Assembly (NCBI GenBank): GCA_024699855.1
Contig: JAMPIQ010000002.1
Span: 1-64,000, forward strand
Direction: 5' to 3'
Origin: Aphelenchoides besseyi
Taxonomy: Eukaryota > Nematoda > Chromadorea > Rhabditida > Aphelenchoididae
Length of the DNA stretch: 64,000 nt
Shown: piece by piece, positions 14,201 through 24,561 of the stretch
Numbering within the stretch: position 1 is the first letter of the stretch
How the letters are laid out: each line of letters starts with the position of its first letter
Translations under genes and position numbers: made by a program
The notes under the pieces: generated by a model
Seen by the model: the letters and a program-made list of their open reading frames with translations, nothing else
Told to the model about the DNA's origin: nothing
The model's database searches: none

Positions 14201-15052
14201 ATAAGCCGGAACGAATGTTGGCCAAATAAAACGGCCAATATCTCCTTAATAAAGTGAGATAAAAATAAACGGACTTCACCACAATAATCAACATAATCGA
14301 TACTACGATTTTAGCAATTTCAGTGCTTCTGGCTTTTGGCCAATGACTCGGCCAATTCTGCGATAAAGCAATAATGATTATTATATTCGGAATCAGCGTA
14401 AAATTTCGCGTCGATTGGTCTATAATTCGGCCAAAAGTCGCGGTAATCTCTCAGGACCTCTCCTTGTTAGTCTCGGCTAACCGGTCGAGCAGAAAAATTT
14501 AGTCTGCAGAAAAACGTTTGATTTCTAAGTAGACACTAGTGGCGTTTAAAATTGCAAACAAACTTCTTGGAATTGAAAGTTTTTGGTTCTTATCGGTGAC
14601 ACGAAGTTTTAGATTCTTAACACATTCGACGGTTCGAATCCGAGTTTCCGGGAAGAAGAGACTACTTTGAAAGACAGTGTTTTCAAGCTTGTACTCAATT
14701 GTTGAGCAACGCCTTGATCTTGTCTTTATTTGGATCAAAGCAAAAAATGGAAGTGCAAGGACAAGGAAAGAGACGCGAGGCGGAGTACCCGATCGGGAAC
14801 AAGCCTCGTTGAACCGCTTACATTCTAAGATGCTGTCAATCACTTGTTCAAAATCGTAAAAACCATTTCGAGTTTCTGATCTTTAGTATTCTGATTGGCA
14901 ACTGAACTATATAAAATTTAAAAAGAGCGGAGATTTCCAGTCAAAAACCATAACAAGTACCAAATATCGGTTATAGACAATACGTTTAACTTCTCATATA
15001 AAACCAATTATCTTTCATGTTTAATGGAACTTCTTGTATCTACTTATGTTTA
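14201..15052. other. Intergenic, satellite edge to first gene
   Basis: This stretch has no gene that I can support. It holds three scattered CGGCCAA words (14231, 14352, 14429) and a minus-strand open frame of 114 codons (14499-14843) with no recognisable domain, no splice context and no recognised homologue. Confidence 0.5.
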
Positions 15053-16351
15053 CTAGCATAACAACATCTGTTACAAACGCTATACAACGGACCCAACTTT
15101 TATAGTACTCACGACAATCTTCAGTTGAGAAATCTTTTTCCATGATGCAGGTAACAGATTGTACAAGTAAGCTCGGTAGGGTCTAATCGAGACGATCAAA
15201 ATAATAAAATCCATTGAGCTATGAAACCCCGTGAGCGAAACGATGATTACCAAAAGGATGTTGAGCTTTGGATTTTGTAAGGCTCCAATAAGCGCCATGA
15301 TACATAGAGGTATCAGCATGAATAGGATTGAGGATGCTACTTGCGCCACACAAGATCTTAACATCATATGTTGTAAGCGATATGTATTCGGATGAAAGGT
15401 GTGTTGACGACGTTTTAAGGTTTGATAAGGATAAGCCGCACCAAGAATGATGCAGAAAGCGGCAATTAAAGCCAATGCACTAGTGGATATGAGTAGAAGT
15501 TCGAGTTATTTCCTATCATTTCCACGCACATATGTGAGTTCTCCGCTCCAAGAAAGTGACTTAATGCGACGCTTTGAATTTCTGCAATCTCTTCGGTAGA
15601 CATGTGTTTGAACGAAGTAGAACAACGATCTTAACAAGATTTGCCAACAAACAGTAACATAATATCTTACCGTAGATACAAATTTTATAATAAAAAAGAC
15701 GGAAACTTGAACGCATGGGGTTATACGATAATACAGTGTAACCACCTCACTGCTCTCGTCCGAACGCCCGATTATCCTATACCATAGACAAAAAATGATT
15801 CCCGCTGCAAACGTTTAAATTAGACGTAAATAAATTGTTCATGCAAGACTTTAAAAGACAATCAGTGCCCACTTTCATCTTGCTCCTTCTGTTAATTTCT
15901 AGATTGATTTTTTATAAACACGTCTTTTCTCGTAAAGACCTTAAACAACAGCTTACTCACCTGTTTTTCCGACAGCGCAATTAACTATGAAGATAGTCAA
16001 CCATTTTGTCCACAAATAAGAATGCTGTCGGAATAAAGGCAATGAACTGATAAGGCAAATACCCGGCACAAACGGCACCGGATGCGAAATGTTGATGAGA
16101 AGATCGTACAGGAAGTTCCAAATGGTTTGATGCAATAACAAATGTTTGTACAGGTGCATTGTTTTTGGTGATCCACGACTAATAACTAGAACTGAAAGAA
16201 TGGCTGTTGAAAAGTTTACAGCCAACAGAACATCTTGAACAATCGAGTAGCCAAAGAGCGTTAGACCTGAAGGTAGAGACTCAGCCATCAGTCGTTCTGA
16301 GCATTCCATTTGTAGCAGAAACAAAATAGTTAAGTAGACGATAATCGACAA
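15053..16351 (-). CDS. Serpentine chemoreceptor, Srh/Str-like
   Basis: This is a multi-exon seven-transmembrane receptor of the nematode Str superfamily, most like Srh. Such proteins act as chemosensory GPCRs in sensory neurons. Exon 1 (16351 to about 15959) starts with ATG and encodes TM1-TM3, including the segment MHLYKHLLLHQTIWNFLYDL typical of the family, and ends at a GTGAGT donor. Middle exons lie at about 15810-15690 and 15618-15535. The last large exon (about 15484-15117) holds TM5-TM7 with TYRLQHMMLR and, after TM7, a serine-rich turn and RPYR, as in Srh/Sri. A short final exon gives the stop at 15053-15055. The middle junctions are my best reading and may be wrong by a few codons. 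The ligand and G-protein partner are unknown. Confidence 0.82.
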
Positions 16352-16491
16352 CTGTCAGTCTTTATATCGGGAATTTTCAGCCGTGTCTTGTAAACTTTAA
16401 AGTTCAATTTTAGCACCTGCTTAACACTAATTTTTAATTCGAATTAGTTGTTATGCATGTATCTTCCTATAACTGTGCAATGACGTTAATT

Positions 16492-16701
16492 TCAATTTGC
16501 CGACTGCTCGTTGGCCTTCCCATTCAATTTACTGCTCATTACTTCGAATACACGCGACAGATCGTGTATTAATAAATCGGTTTGTTTACACAAACCAACT
16601 TTTCTCAGTTTAATGTCCACTTGATCATTTGCTTTGTTCGCATAACAAACGGCTTCTGCTACGATTTGAATTTGCGAACACAAATTTGTCTTCAGTTCCA
16701 T
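16492..16701 (-). CDS. Hypothetical 69-residue helical protein
   Basis: This is a single-exon open frame between two minus-strand genes. From the first ATG it has 69 codons. The sequence is polar and helical in character (heptad-like spacing in DIKLRKVGLCKQTDLLIHDL) and somewhat resembles small BLOC/BORC subunits, but I cannot assign it. No signal peptide, TM segment or clear poly(A) signal is seen. It could be a chance open frame. Confidence 0.28.
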   Translation of the reverse strand: MELKTNLCSQIQIVAEAVCYANKANDQVDIKLRKVGLCKQTDLLIHDLSRVFEVMSSKLNGKANEQSAN

Positions 16702-16824
16702 CAATCGCCTTCTAGTTGTAATCCTATTTCGTAATATCAATCGATTCGTTTGATAGTTTTTATACACAAGTGGCTAATGACAAATCAACTTCATTTATTA
16801 CCATAGCAAATGAATGAGATCACG

Positions 16825-17411
16825 TTAGAGTCCTTCGAAGAAATCGGCTTCCGTGTCGTACGTGAGTCGCTGATAGCGATGATGTCGCCGACGCTCCAAA
16901 ACTTCGCGTTTCTCACCACTAAATCTTGTTTCGAGGTTGATCGTTCCCATGTCGAAATAGCGCGGAACTTCGCCACGATCCGTCACGTACTCGTATGGAA
17001 CGAAGAATGTGATCGCACGAAGACCGGGCTGTAACATCGACAATTAGTGAGAGGACAATGCACCAGCAAACTTACGGTCAGTTTCTGATCGTTGCAATCG
17101 GTGTAGATCCGGAGCATGGGTTCGATTTGCGTTGGCTCGTCGGTGCTGCCTTTCAGTTTGAATTCGCCGTTTTGATCCGATCGATCGGAGTCCAACAAGT
17201 CGGGAGGATCGGGAACTGCAACGAGTCGCCGTAAATGAAGGATGTCAAGTCGAGTAAACTTACGAACATCCTGATCATACAACTTCACCACTACATTCTT
17301 GGCGACTTCAGCCCCACACATCAACTTTCCCTTTACGGCAGCGAACTGTTCGTGCGCATTCGCGACGTGCAGAAGAAAAAATACGGTAGTTAAGTGGCCG
17401 AACATTCCCAA
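16825..17411 (-). CDS. Transthyretin-like secreted protein (TTR family)
   Basis: Three exons encode about 160 residues. A signal peptide (MGMFGHLTTVFFLLHVANA) is followed by the family core: VKGKLMCG, NVVVKLYDQD, DQNGEFKLKGS, a PMLRIYTDC block and a GTINLE segment near the end. The two introns, near 17263-17217 and 17076-17031, have GTAAGT donors and TTGCAG or TTACAG acceptors. The conserved cysteines that frame the family (one after VKGKLM, one in the IYTDC block) are present. Transthyretin-like proteins are a large nematode-specific family of secreted beta-sandwich proteins; a few act in engulfment or neuronal signalling, and most have no known role. The C-terminal tail after NLETRF is basic then acidic and unusual in length. 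Confidence 0.92.
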
Positions 17412-18671
17412 ACAGAACGAACGCTTTCTCGGACCTGAAGAACAGAAAGAAAATGAACGTAAAATGGTTGTTAGGGGGAACGGGAATTAAGAAAACGAAC
17501 ACGATGAGATTAGTCGAGAATCTGTTTTTTTTGGAGAGGAAACGGTCTTGTGGTCATTAATTATAAACAAGAAGACCGCACGCAAGGATTCAAACATCTG
17601 TTTTTTGCAATTGCTTGTTCTTGGCGTCCAGAGACCAACGATTGATAATAATATTTTCGCTCGTTTGGGTGCAAAACAAAAACGCGCAAAAAAATCTCGA
17701 CGGCGCACAACGCAAAAACGCGCAACGTTTGATTGAAAAGCGTGCAAGTGCAAAGTGCCTACGCGTTTTAATCGATCACGTTTCCGAAGCGTAAATCCAC
17801 TTAAAATTCCGATGAAATCAAAATGCTCGGAAATCGTAACACACGTCTGTTCCACACCAAAAATTTTACGATTCTCGACGGTCAACGTTGCCCATCGAAC
17901 TGACCGTCTGCGTCCGAAACCTCGTCCGCCGTTCTTATCAAATTGCGGCCCACGATTTTTGTACGAAAAGCGTGCTGGTGGTCACTTTTTTTTCGTTGTC
18001 GTTGAAAAAAGAACGCAATTAGCTTCGAGCGAAAATAAACAAAAATTAATTGGACGGTTCAATTAACGCGGGAATCTTTTTTGGTCTCAACAACAAGAAC
18101 ATTCCCCGTGGGTCCAGTTAGGAGGAGTAATTGGTCAAGACTGTAAAATCCATCGATCGGATGGCCGCTGATCGGAAAACTTTTGAGAGAAACCTTCGGC
18201 TATGCAGCGGCAAAGTTCGATGTAAATTACAAGGTCGCCATAAGCCACGATGCAAAAAACGGTTGCAATTCTCAATCGGCAGGAATGTCGCCGATCGTTT
18301 TTGCCTTCAAATCGATGAACGATCGAAATGATTTCTGGCGGAAATGATGAAAACTCGTGTTCCACTTCGCCGGAACAAACAATCGATTTCATTGATGCGA
18401 TAAAACGCGCGGTGCCAGTCCCAAGGTCTCTATTCGGTCGGGTGACCAAAAAGTGGACAACGAAATCAAATGGACGCTTTGCAACCGAATTGCGGTGCCT
18501 ATGAATCACCAGCAAACTCCGATTTGTTTATTTTCTTGAAACATTCGGTCGGGTGGTCAACTCAATGGCTTTTGCTTAGAATCCGAAGGTACTTTCCAGT
18601 GATGTTATCGACAATGTTTATTAAAACAAATTCCTACAGTAAGCAGCTCAGATTGAAATCATTAATTCGAC
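17412..18671. other. Intergenic region, no supported gene
   Basis: Several open frames of 60-130 codons on both strands lack domains, splice logic or codon character. The DNA is rich in AACGC/GCGTT words near 17660-17760. An AATAAA on the minus strand near 18620 fits the 3' end of the small gene that stops at 18672. Confidence 0.5.
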
Positions 18672-18822
18672 TCATTTTTTCTTTTTTCCAACCAACGGCT
18701 CGAAGGTTATGTTCGCCTCTTCGACTTGCTGCTGAAATTGGCCGTTGATTTCGATTTCGACTCCAACTCACTTCTTTTTCATCTTCTTTCTTCTCCAAAT
18801 CGTAGTGTTCGGGAGTGGACAT
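18672..18822 (-). CDS. Small 36-residue acidic/lysine-tailed protein
   Basis: Two exons give a 36-residue product. The ATG at 18822 directly abuts a TTTCAG acceptor, which marks either a trans-splice site or a 5'-UTR intron end. Exon 1 encodes MSTPEHYDLEKKEDEKE; a 40-bp GTGAGT...TTTCAG intron follows; exon 2 encodes a short acidic stretch with FEPLV and a GKKKK end. A minus-strand AATAAA lies about 50 bp past the stop. The FEPLV word recalls the start of Ran-binding domains, but no such domain follows. I do not recognise the protein. It could be a short isoform of a longer gene with exons I missed. Confidence 0.45.
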
Positions 18823-18839
18823 CTGAAATGGAACTTGAA

Positions 18840-19279
18840 AATAAAAGTCTTCGAACGACAACTAAAGAACCACAGATCGAGGCGAATGCTCTCGACATTG
18901 AACAAAGCGATTTATTTGCTCTCAATGATTGTCAGCAATTAATCAGTTTGATATGAAGTGAGTGCAGAGACGCCCGTTCGAAGAGGCCTTGTTCCAACAG
19001 GCGGGTTCACGAGATAACTATTGTGACTAATTGTCCACCACTTCGATGTGAACTGACAAAGGAAGCTTTTAGTTAATCGAATGTCAAATAAACAACTCGA
19101 TTGAGCAGTTTGATTGGCTGGTAATTACTTTCGTTCTTCTTTTGTAGTCATTAAATTCATCGGAATTGTTAAAACCATAAACTTTAATGCCAAATCGAAT
19201 TTATTGGTTAGTGCAATGTAAGCGCATTCAATCGAGTAATCGACATAACGACCGGAAGCTTTAAATCATGATCACAACT
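18840..19279. other. Intergenic between small gene and globin
   Basis: This 440-bp spacer lies between two minus-strand genes. I see no gene in it. It would hold the promoter of the small gene and the 3' end of the globin gene. Confidence 0.45.
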
Positions 19280-19868
19280 TCAATACCAACCCAACTGTTT
19301 CGTGTAACTGTCGGCTTCATCCGAGAATATCTTTCCGACCTTTGTCCACGCAAATCTCGTCTCTTTTTTCACGTCCATTCGGGTCTCCAAATACGCAATC
19401 CAAACGTCCCAGAATGCATGCCAGAGACCTACAAACGAGATTGCTCAAAATCTTTTAGTTCTTACCTTCAGTCATTTTGTAGGGTTTATGGCGAATAACC
19501 AACTCTCGAGCATACGCTTTGATTACATCCGGATGATCGTAAGATGCAGCCAAGAAGTGTAAAGCCAATAGAAGCCGTTTCCCCTGCTTTTCGAAACGTT
19601 CCGACTTCTGAACATCGTCGGCGTTGTCTAAACGTCAAGATGAAGCATCAATTTACGCAAAGAGAACTCACAATGTTCGGCGCCACGGAAATAAATTCGA
19701 AGTTGAGGAAAGTTCGAGAAGAAGCTGAAAACGATTCAAAGCCTCAGGCTCTTGAACTCACAACTTGTAGAAATCCAAACCGTTTTGTTTTCCTTCCAAC
19801 GTCGCTTTTGCTTTCTCCAACGAGTCGAAGAGCTCCACACGCACGTTCAAATCGTCAAATTCGCACAT
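19280..19868 (-). CDS. glb-1: Globin, GLB-1-like
   Basis: Four exons on the minus strand give a globin of about 150 residues, hidden because introns cut it into short pieces. In order: GLDFYKFFFSNFPQLRIYF (helices B-C with the CD Phe), RGAEHYNADDVQKSERFEKQ, KRLLLALHFLA, VIRHKPYKM with the proximal histidine, then LWHAFWDVWIAYLE (helices G-H). This pattern matches C. elegans GLB-1 closely. Introns of 37-44 bp have GTGAGT or GTAAGA donors; the first yields a TTC codon across the junction, the second a TAC, the third a GGT. The start at 19868 gives a shorter N-terminus than GLB-1 and is the least certain part. Such globins bind oxygen in body-wall muscle or other tissues. The symbol marks the closest match, not proven orthology. 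Confidence 0.93.
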
Positions 19869-20437
19869 TTTTGGGATCCAGCGTAGTTTTGCATGTTTTT
19901 ATAGTTCGCGCACGATTCGACGCTTTTCGAGTGCACGAACGCAATTAGACCGAAAAGCTTCGAAATCGAGAGACAAAAACGCTTTTGGAAAACTCGTCTG
20001 ATGGTGTCGAAAGTGCAAAGCCCTCTTTTTTCTGATTTCCCAATCGTAACAAACTTCGAAAAAAGTTTAATGACCATGAGACACGAGTGTCCATCAAACG
20101 AGCGAATTCAATCGTCTTATACAAACGGCAGATGGGAATCGAGTTCAAGAGTAGAGAGTTTAGTTGAAATTAGAAACTTCGAAGCAAATTACATCAATGA
20201 CAATGTTTGTATGAAACTATTCAAACACGACCTTAAAGTGTGCGAATGAAAAAAGCTCGCTTTCTGACTTCCACCAAACGGCACTCCAACAAGTGATTGT
20301 TCTTCTAGTTATTTGTCAAACTGCTAACTCATAACAAATTCCAATGCAGTTAGAAGTTTAAATGAAGCTATTTAGTGTTAGATGTCATTTCTTGTGATCG
20401 AAAAAGTACTCAGTATAGTTTATTCTTTACAACGATA
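19869..20437. other. Intergenic, globin promoter and CDK11 3' end
   Basis: This spacer of about 570 bp separates the globin start from the CDK11 stop. Both genes are on the minus strand, so it should hold the globin promoter. Open frames here look random. Confidence 0.45.
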
Positions 20438-22408
20438 TTATTTACCACCAAAAAGCTTCAACGAAAATCCGCCTTTGTTTGCGGCCTTCGCATCAATGGA
20501 AAACTCTTTCAAGAGTTTCAGTCGTTCGGGATCCACGGCCACGACTTTCGCTGGAGGTTGTTGAATCTTCGACGGCGGTGGTCGTTTGAGATTTTCGGAT
20601 TTTGCTGAAAACCATTTGAACAAAAAACGAATCGAAAACTCACCAGGCCATGTCGGGAACGATTCGGGGTTTGCAGGCCGGGGATCTGAAAATCGTTGGT
20701 ATCTTCATTTCATTTGAACCACTCACCTTCTTTAAACCATTGATGTTTCAGTGCCTCTTCGGCCGAAATCCGCCTTTCCGGACACGGAGCGAGTAATCTG
20801 AAAATCAAACTCAACCCCACATACATCGCTCTCCTTCTCACCGTTTCATCAGATCCAAACCGACGTCCGATTTCTGCATGTCACCATAAAACTTTTTATG
20901 AAGTTGATTGTGCGGATTCACAGGCCATTTGATTGTCGAGACAAACGGCAGGTTATTGTAACCGGGCCAATTCGACTCGTTGGGTGTGCCAATGAGCTCG
21001 AAGATCCTTTTGGTTTGATCCGCTTCGCCCGTCCCTGAAGATGGATTTCATTCACGACTAACAACTCAAAAACTTACCTGGAAGAATTGGATTCAGTTTG
21101 AAAAATTCGCCAAAGATGCAACCAATTGACCAGATGTCGATGGCCGTCGAATAGGTCTGAAAACTCAATTTAGATCTTAAGAACAGTCAGAAAAAAATGT
21201 TGAGATCAACGGACTGCCAAAAACATACCTTGCAGCCAAGAAGCAGCTCGGGAGATCGATAGTGAAGAGTGACGACGAGCTGAGTGTACGGTTTTAGAGG
21301 GTTTCCATACTCACGCGCTAATCCAAAGTCTCCAATCTAAACACGCGGATTACGCGAAGGATGGGATCAATCAGCACCTTCAAAATATTTCCATGACTAA
21401 GGAGCAAATTTGCGGTCTTAAGGTCACGATGAACAACCCACTCGTGATGAAGATAAGCACAACCGGATAATAACTGATGCATCAACGTTTTGACTTGCGC
21501 TAAACAACGTCGAGAATATTCGGATTCAAACAAGTGGCTTACGTAAAGTGAATCGCTTTCTGCGCGTTTCCAGTTGACGCATTAACGCTCGAAGATCATG
21601 TTCCACAAACTCCATGACCATATAGATCTTCTCGCCTGAAGCTCGACGCTGGTCTTTCTTTTGGTAGTTTTTACTTACCCGTCGAATCGGTTACGATCTC
21701 CTTCAACGCGACCACATTCGGATGTCGCCGACACTTCATGAGCATGTTGATTTCTCTTAGAGATGTGATTGGAAATCCCTCTTTTTCCTTTTCCATTTTC
21801 AACTGCTTTAATGCGAAAATCTCGTCCGTTTGACGCTCCTGCGCACGATAGACGACGCCGAAGGTGCCTTCGGAAATGCGATTCAGAAGTTTGAACTCGT
21901 TTATAGATCTGCATCCCCAAATTCCCGGGTAGTAGACGGGCAGCCGAGCGACCAATTCGCGTTGGTTTTCTTTCGTTTGGTCCACGATCACCGTCTCATC
22001 AGCATCCGGAAGCTCAACGGCCTTTCGCTCTTCGGCAACGGATTCCTGAAGAAATTGTACGGTGAATAATGTTCGACTCTCAACTGAAAACCACTGAGTG
22101 GATCTGCTCATGATTCCCAAAGTCCAAAGAGCAAAGTCCCGAGTTTTAACAACAAAAAATCTCAATCCAATTTTCGGCCGGAAAGACGCTTTTGCATGTC
22201 AAGAAAAGTTGAGCATTTTAGACACTCACGCCAACGCTTCTGATTCTGTGGATTCCCGTTTCGAGTCCAGAAATTAAAATCACAAAAGAAAACTCACTTT
22301 TTTTTCGTCCACGTGCAGTTGACTGCTATGTGCTTCGTCGTCCGACTGTTCGCCTTCTGATGAAGACGCGATCGTGCGATAATAGACAGTCGGATCACTG
22401 GGAATCAT
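20438..22408 (-). CDS. cdk-11: Cyclin-dependent kinase 11 (PITSLRE kinase), short form
   Basis: About ten exons on the minus strand encode a CDK11 kinase of about 440 residues. The PITSLRE helix is exact ([15 protein letters not shown]). Also seen are [20 protein letters not shown] (G-loop, with F replacing Y), [10 protein letters not shown] (catalytic Lys), [52 protein letters not shown] with the activation Thr, IDIWSIGCI, and a C-terminal GFSLKLFGG that matches the GFSLKF end of the family. CDK11 with cyclin L phosphorylates splicing factors and promotes pre-mRNA splicing and transcription. The N-terminal region is only about 90 residues with an [12 protein letters not shown] acidic patch; the long RE/RS-rich extension of most CDK11 proteins is missing. 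Exon 2 is only 16 bp. ATG at 22408 is in a strong context. Confidence 0.95.
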
Positions 22409-22757
22409 TGTCGCGATTTAAAGTCGGCTCTGAAGACGCGCGAAAACAGGTGACAACACAAAAAAAGACGCTTTCTTTGCGTCCCTCGATTTGCGAGCTG
22501 CGTCGTTTAAGGTTCGGTTTTGGCGCTTCGCTCGCTGAAAATGGCGTTCTTTTGCTGAACAACCTTTTTGACCTTATCTTCGAGTTAAACCCTAAGGTTG
22601 CGAATCGAAGTCGCCAATTTCTGACTTTCAATTTCCCACGAGTATGCTTTTGTTCAATAAGAGTTTGAAGCCATTTCTTTGGTAGTTCCGTTATCCACTC
22701 GAATTCTTTTTTGAATTTGCGAATTTAAATCAAATTTCCAATCAAACGCTTTCAGCT
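22409..22757. promoter_or_regulatory. Shared divergent promoter region
   Basis: These 350 bp separate the start codons of the minus-strand CDK11 gene and the plus-strand orphan gene. A TTTCAG acceptor at 22750-22755, 2 bp before the plus-strand ATG, suggests spliced-leader addition there. No core promoter motif stands out. Confidence 0.55.
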
Positions 22758-23967
22758 ATGAAGATTATCAACCCACCGACCGGAACGAAGTCGGCGCCTA
22801 AGAAGGAGTTCGAAGGGAAGATTTCGATTACCCGCGTCGAACCGCTGGACTTGGAAGATCTAGAAGAAGAATACGAGAAGCATGACATCAAATGGGATCC
22901 TTCTTTTAATTCCTTTACCTTGGGCCCGATCGTTGATGACCGTTACGTCTACTACACTTGGAAACTTTGCTTGTACCCACTGGTTGTGCGAGACTTGAGA
23001 TTCACTGATGTCGCGTAAGTTTTGATATTTTTTCTTGTGAACTACATGACCACAAGATCATTTAAGTGGTACGCCTTTAGGTGTCCGTTTCACCTTAACG
23101 ATGGTGAGTTAAACTACTACGTGCCCATCGACTTGACTAACGGGATTGCATTGATTGACGAGGAAATAAAAAAAGTCAAATTGAACGTCGAGAGACGCGA
23201 AATTGAAGTCGGGACCGAAAGTGTCAAATGCGAAGCCGTGTCCAATATTCAAGTTTTGAACAAAGAATTCATTTTCGTTCATCAGTCGACGACTTTTTCG
23301 ATCTACGACTTCAAGGCTCAACTCAAAGCCAAAGTCGAAATGCCGGACGCAACAGCCATTTCCGCGGCGGTCTACATCAATACCCAGATCTACGTCGCGT
23401 ACATTTGCACGCAGGATTTTGATTTTCCGAGAGTTTTCACGTGGACGAAATCTTGGAATATGTTCGACTACGACGAGTTCATCGACGTGAATGTCTTTGA
23501 TTTGATCGTGGTAAGTTGTTACGCTTTTTTGTTTCTATGTATTTCAGCAAAATCCTCTGAATGGCTACTCGTTGGAGTGGAAGGACGACAAACTTTTCTA
23601 CGCGTTGACGCGCCGAACGCCAAAAGAGAGCGCCGACGTTTTTGAGCTTTCAATGAAAAACAAAAAATGGTCCAAGTTGACATTGCCGCCCGAACTCGAG
23701 GATCCCGGCGAGTCGTTTCGATTGGTGAACTCTGCGCATTTGACATTCCGCGCAAAAAAAGACAACTCAACGTTTTTCTACACGACTGCAGACGAGTAAG
23801 TACTTGCGTTGTTTTTTCTCTGTTTAACGTTCTTTTTCAGACAAAAAATCGACGACGAAAATCTCGAGACACGTCTTCAAGAGCTCACCATGTGCGCTTT
23901 CTGTAATGATTCCTGCGATCCCGTGGACGATGAAAACGCTTCGTTTTTCTTCAAGAAAATTCTTTAA
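22758..23967 (+). CDS. Orphan protein, probable beta-propeller-like
   Basis: Four exons encode about 370 residues. Exon 1 (22758-23015) begins MKIINPPTGTKSAPKKEFEG and holds an acidic DLEDLEEEYEKHDIKWDPS stretch. Exon 2 (about 23081-23511), exon 3 (about 23548-23797) and exon 4 (about 23841-23967) follow, each with GTAAGT donors. Repeated short strands with aromatic residues (DRYVYYTWKLCLYP, SFNSFTLGPI, YSLEWKDDKLFYALTRR, KWSKLTLPPE, TFFYTTADE) look like a Kelch-type or related propeller, but no family signature is certain. The end has CAFCNDSCDP, a possible metal-binding pair. No signal peptide or TM segment is seen. The reading frame is consistent over all junctions, so the gene is probably real. 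Confidence 0.75.
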
Positions 23968-24561
23968 GTTTCAATTGTTTTCGTGGCACCCTAAAGATTT
24001 TCTGTCTATAAAGATATTAATTGCTAGCCGGTTGATTGATGTGAAGATCGTAGGATGAAAATACAAGGCGAACGTTTCTCGGGACTCACGAACGTTTGTG
24101 TTTGAAACGAGACGGGATTATCCACAGGTGTACTGTGGCGGAATGATCTTGTTTTCGTTTCCCAGACGTTTCCAAACATCGTCAAAGATTTTCACGTAGA
24201 GATTCCCGAATGTTTCATAAAGAGGAACAATTGACCTTAACGGAAAAAGCGACTTCATAGCTTCCCTTCATAAGACCGAAGATTTACGTTTACAACGTTC
24301 GAAAAGGAATAATCCTCTTACGTTTCTTAACCCATGAGGAAAAATTTGGTTGTGTGTTTTAACCAAAAGAAAACATTTGTAGTGATTCGCAAAATTGGAA
24401 GCCCTCGAGAAGTCGCAAATCACTTCAAAAATAATTTTGACATTGAAAATTGAAACGCGGAAGAAACATTTTCGAAGAACTGAAAATCCACGGGAGGGTC
24501 CAACTGATTACGGCGGTTGTACCACAGAGTTTGGTTTTGAACTGGAAACTGAAAGACCGAA
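23968..24561. other. Intergenic, upstream of guanylate cyclase
   Basis: These 594 bp contain no supported gene. They should hold the cyclase promoter. Nothing repeated or palindromic is obvious. Confidence 0.45.

Noticed and set aside
14630..14642. GGTTCGAATCC, an exact tRNA B-box word
   Set aside because: No A-box, acceptor stem or T-stem can be paired around it. The same applies to similar words near 57569 and, on the minus strand, 44139.
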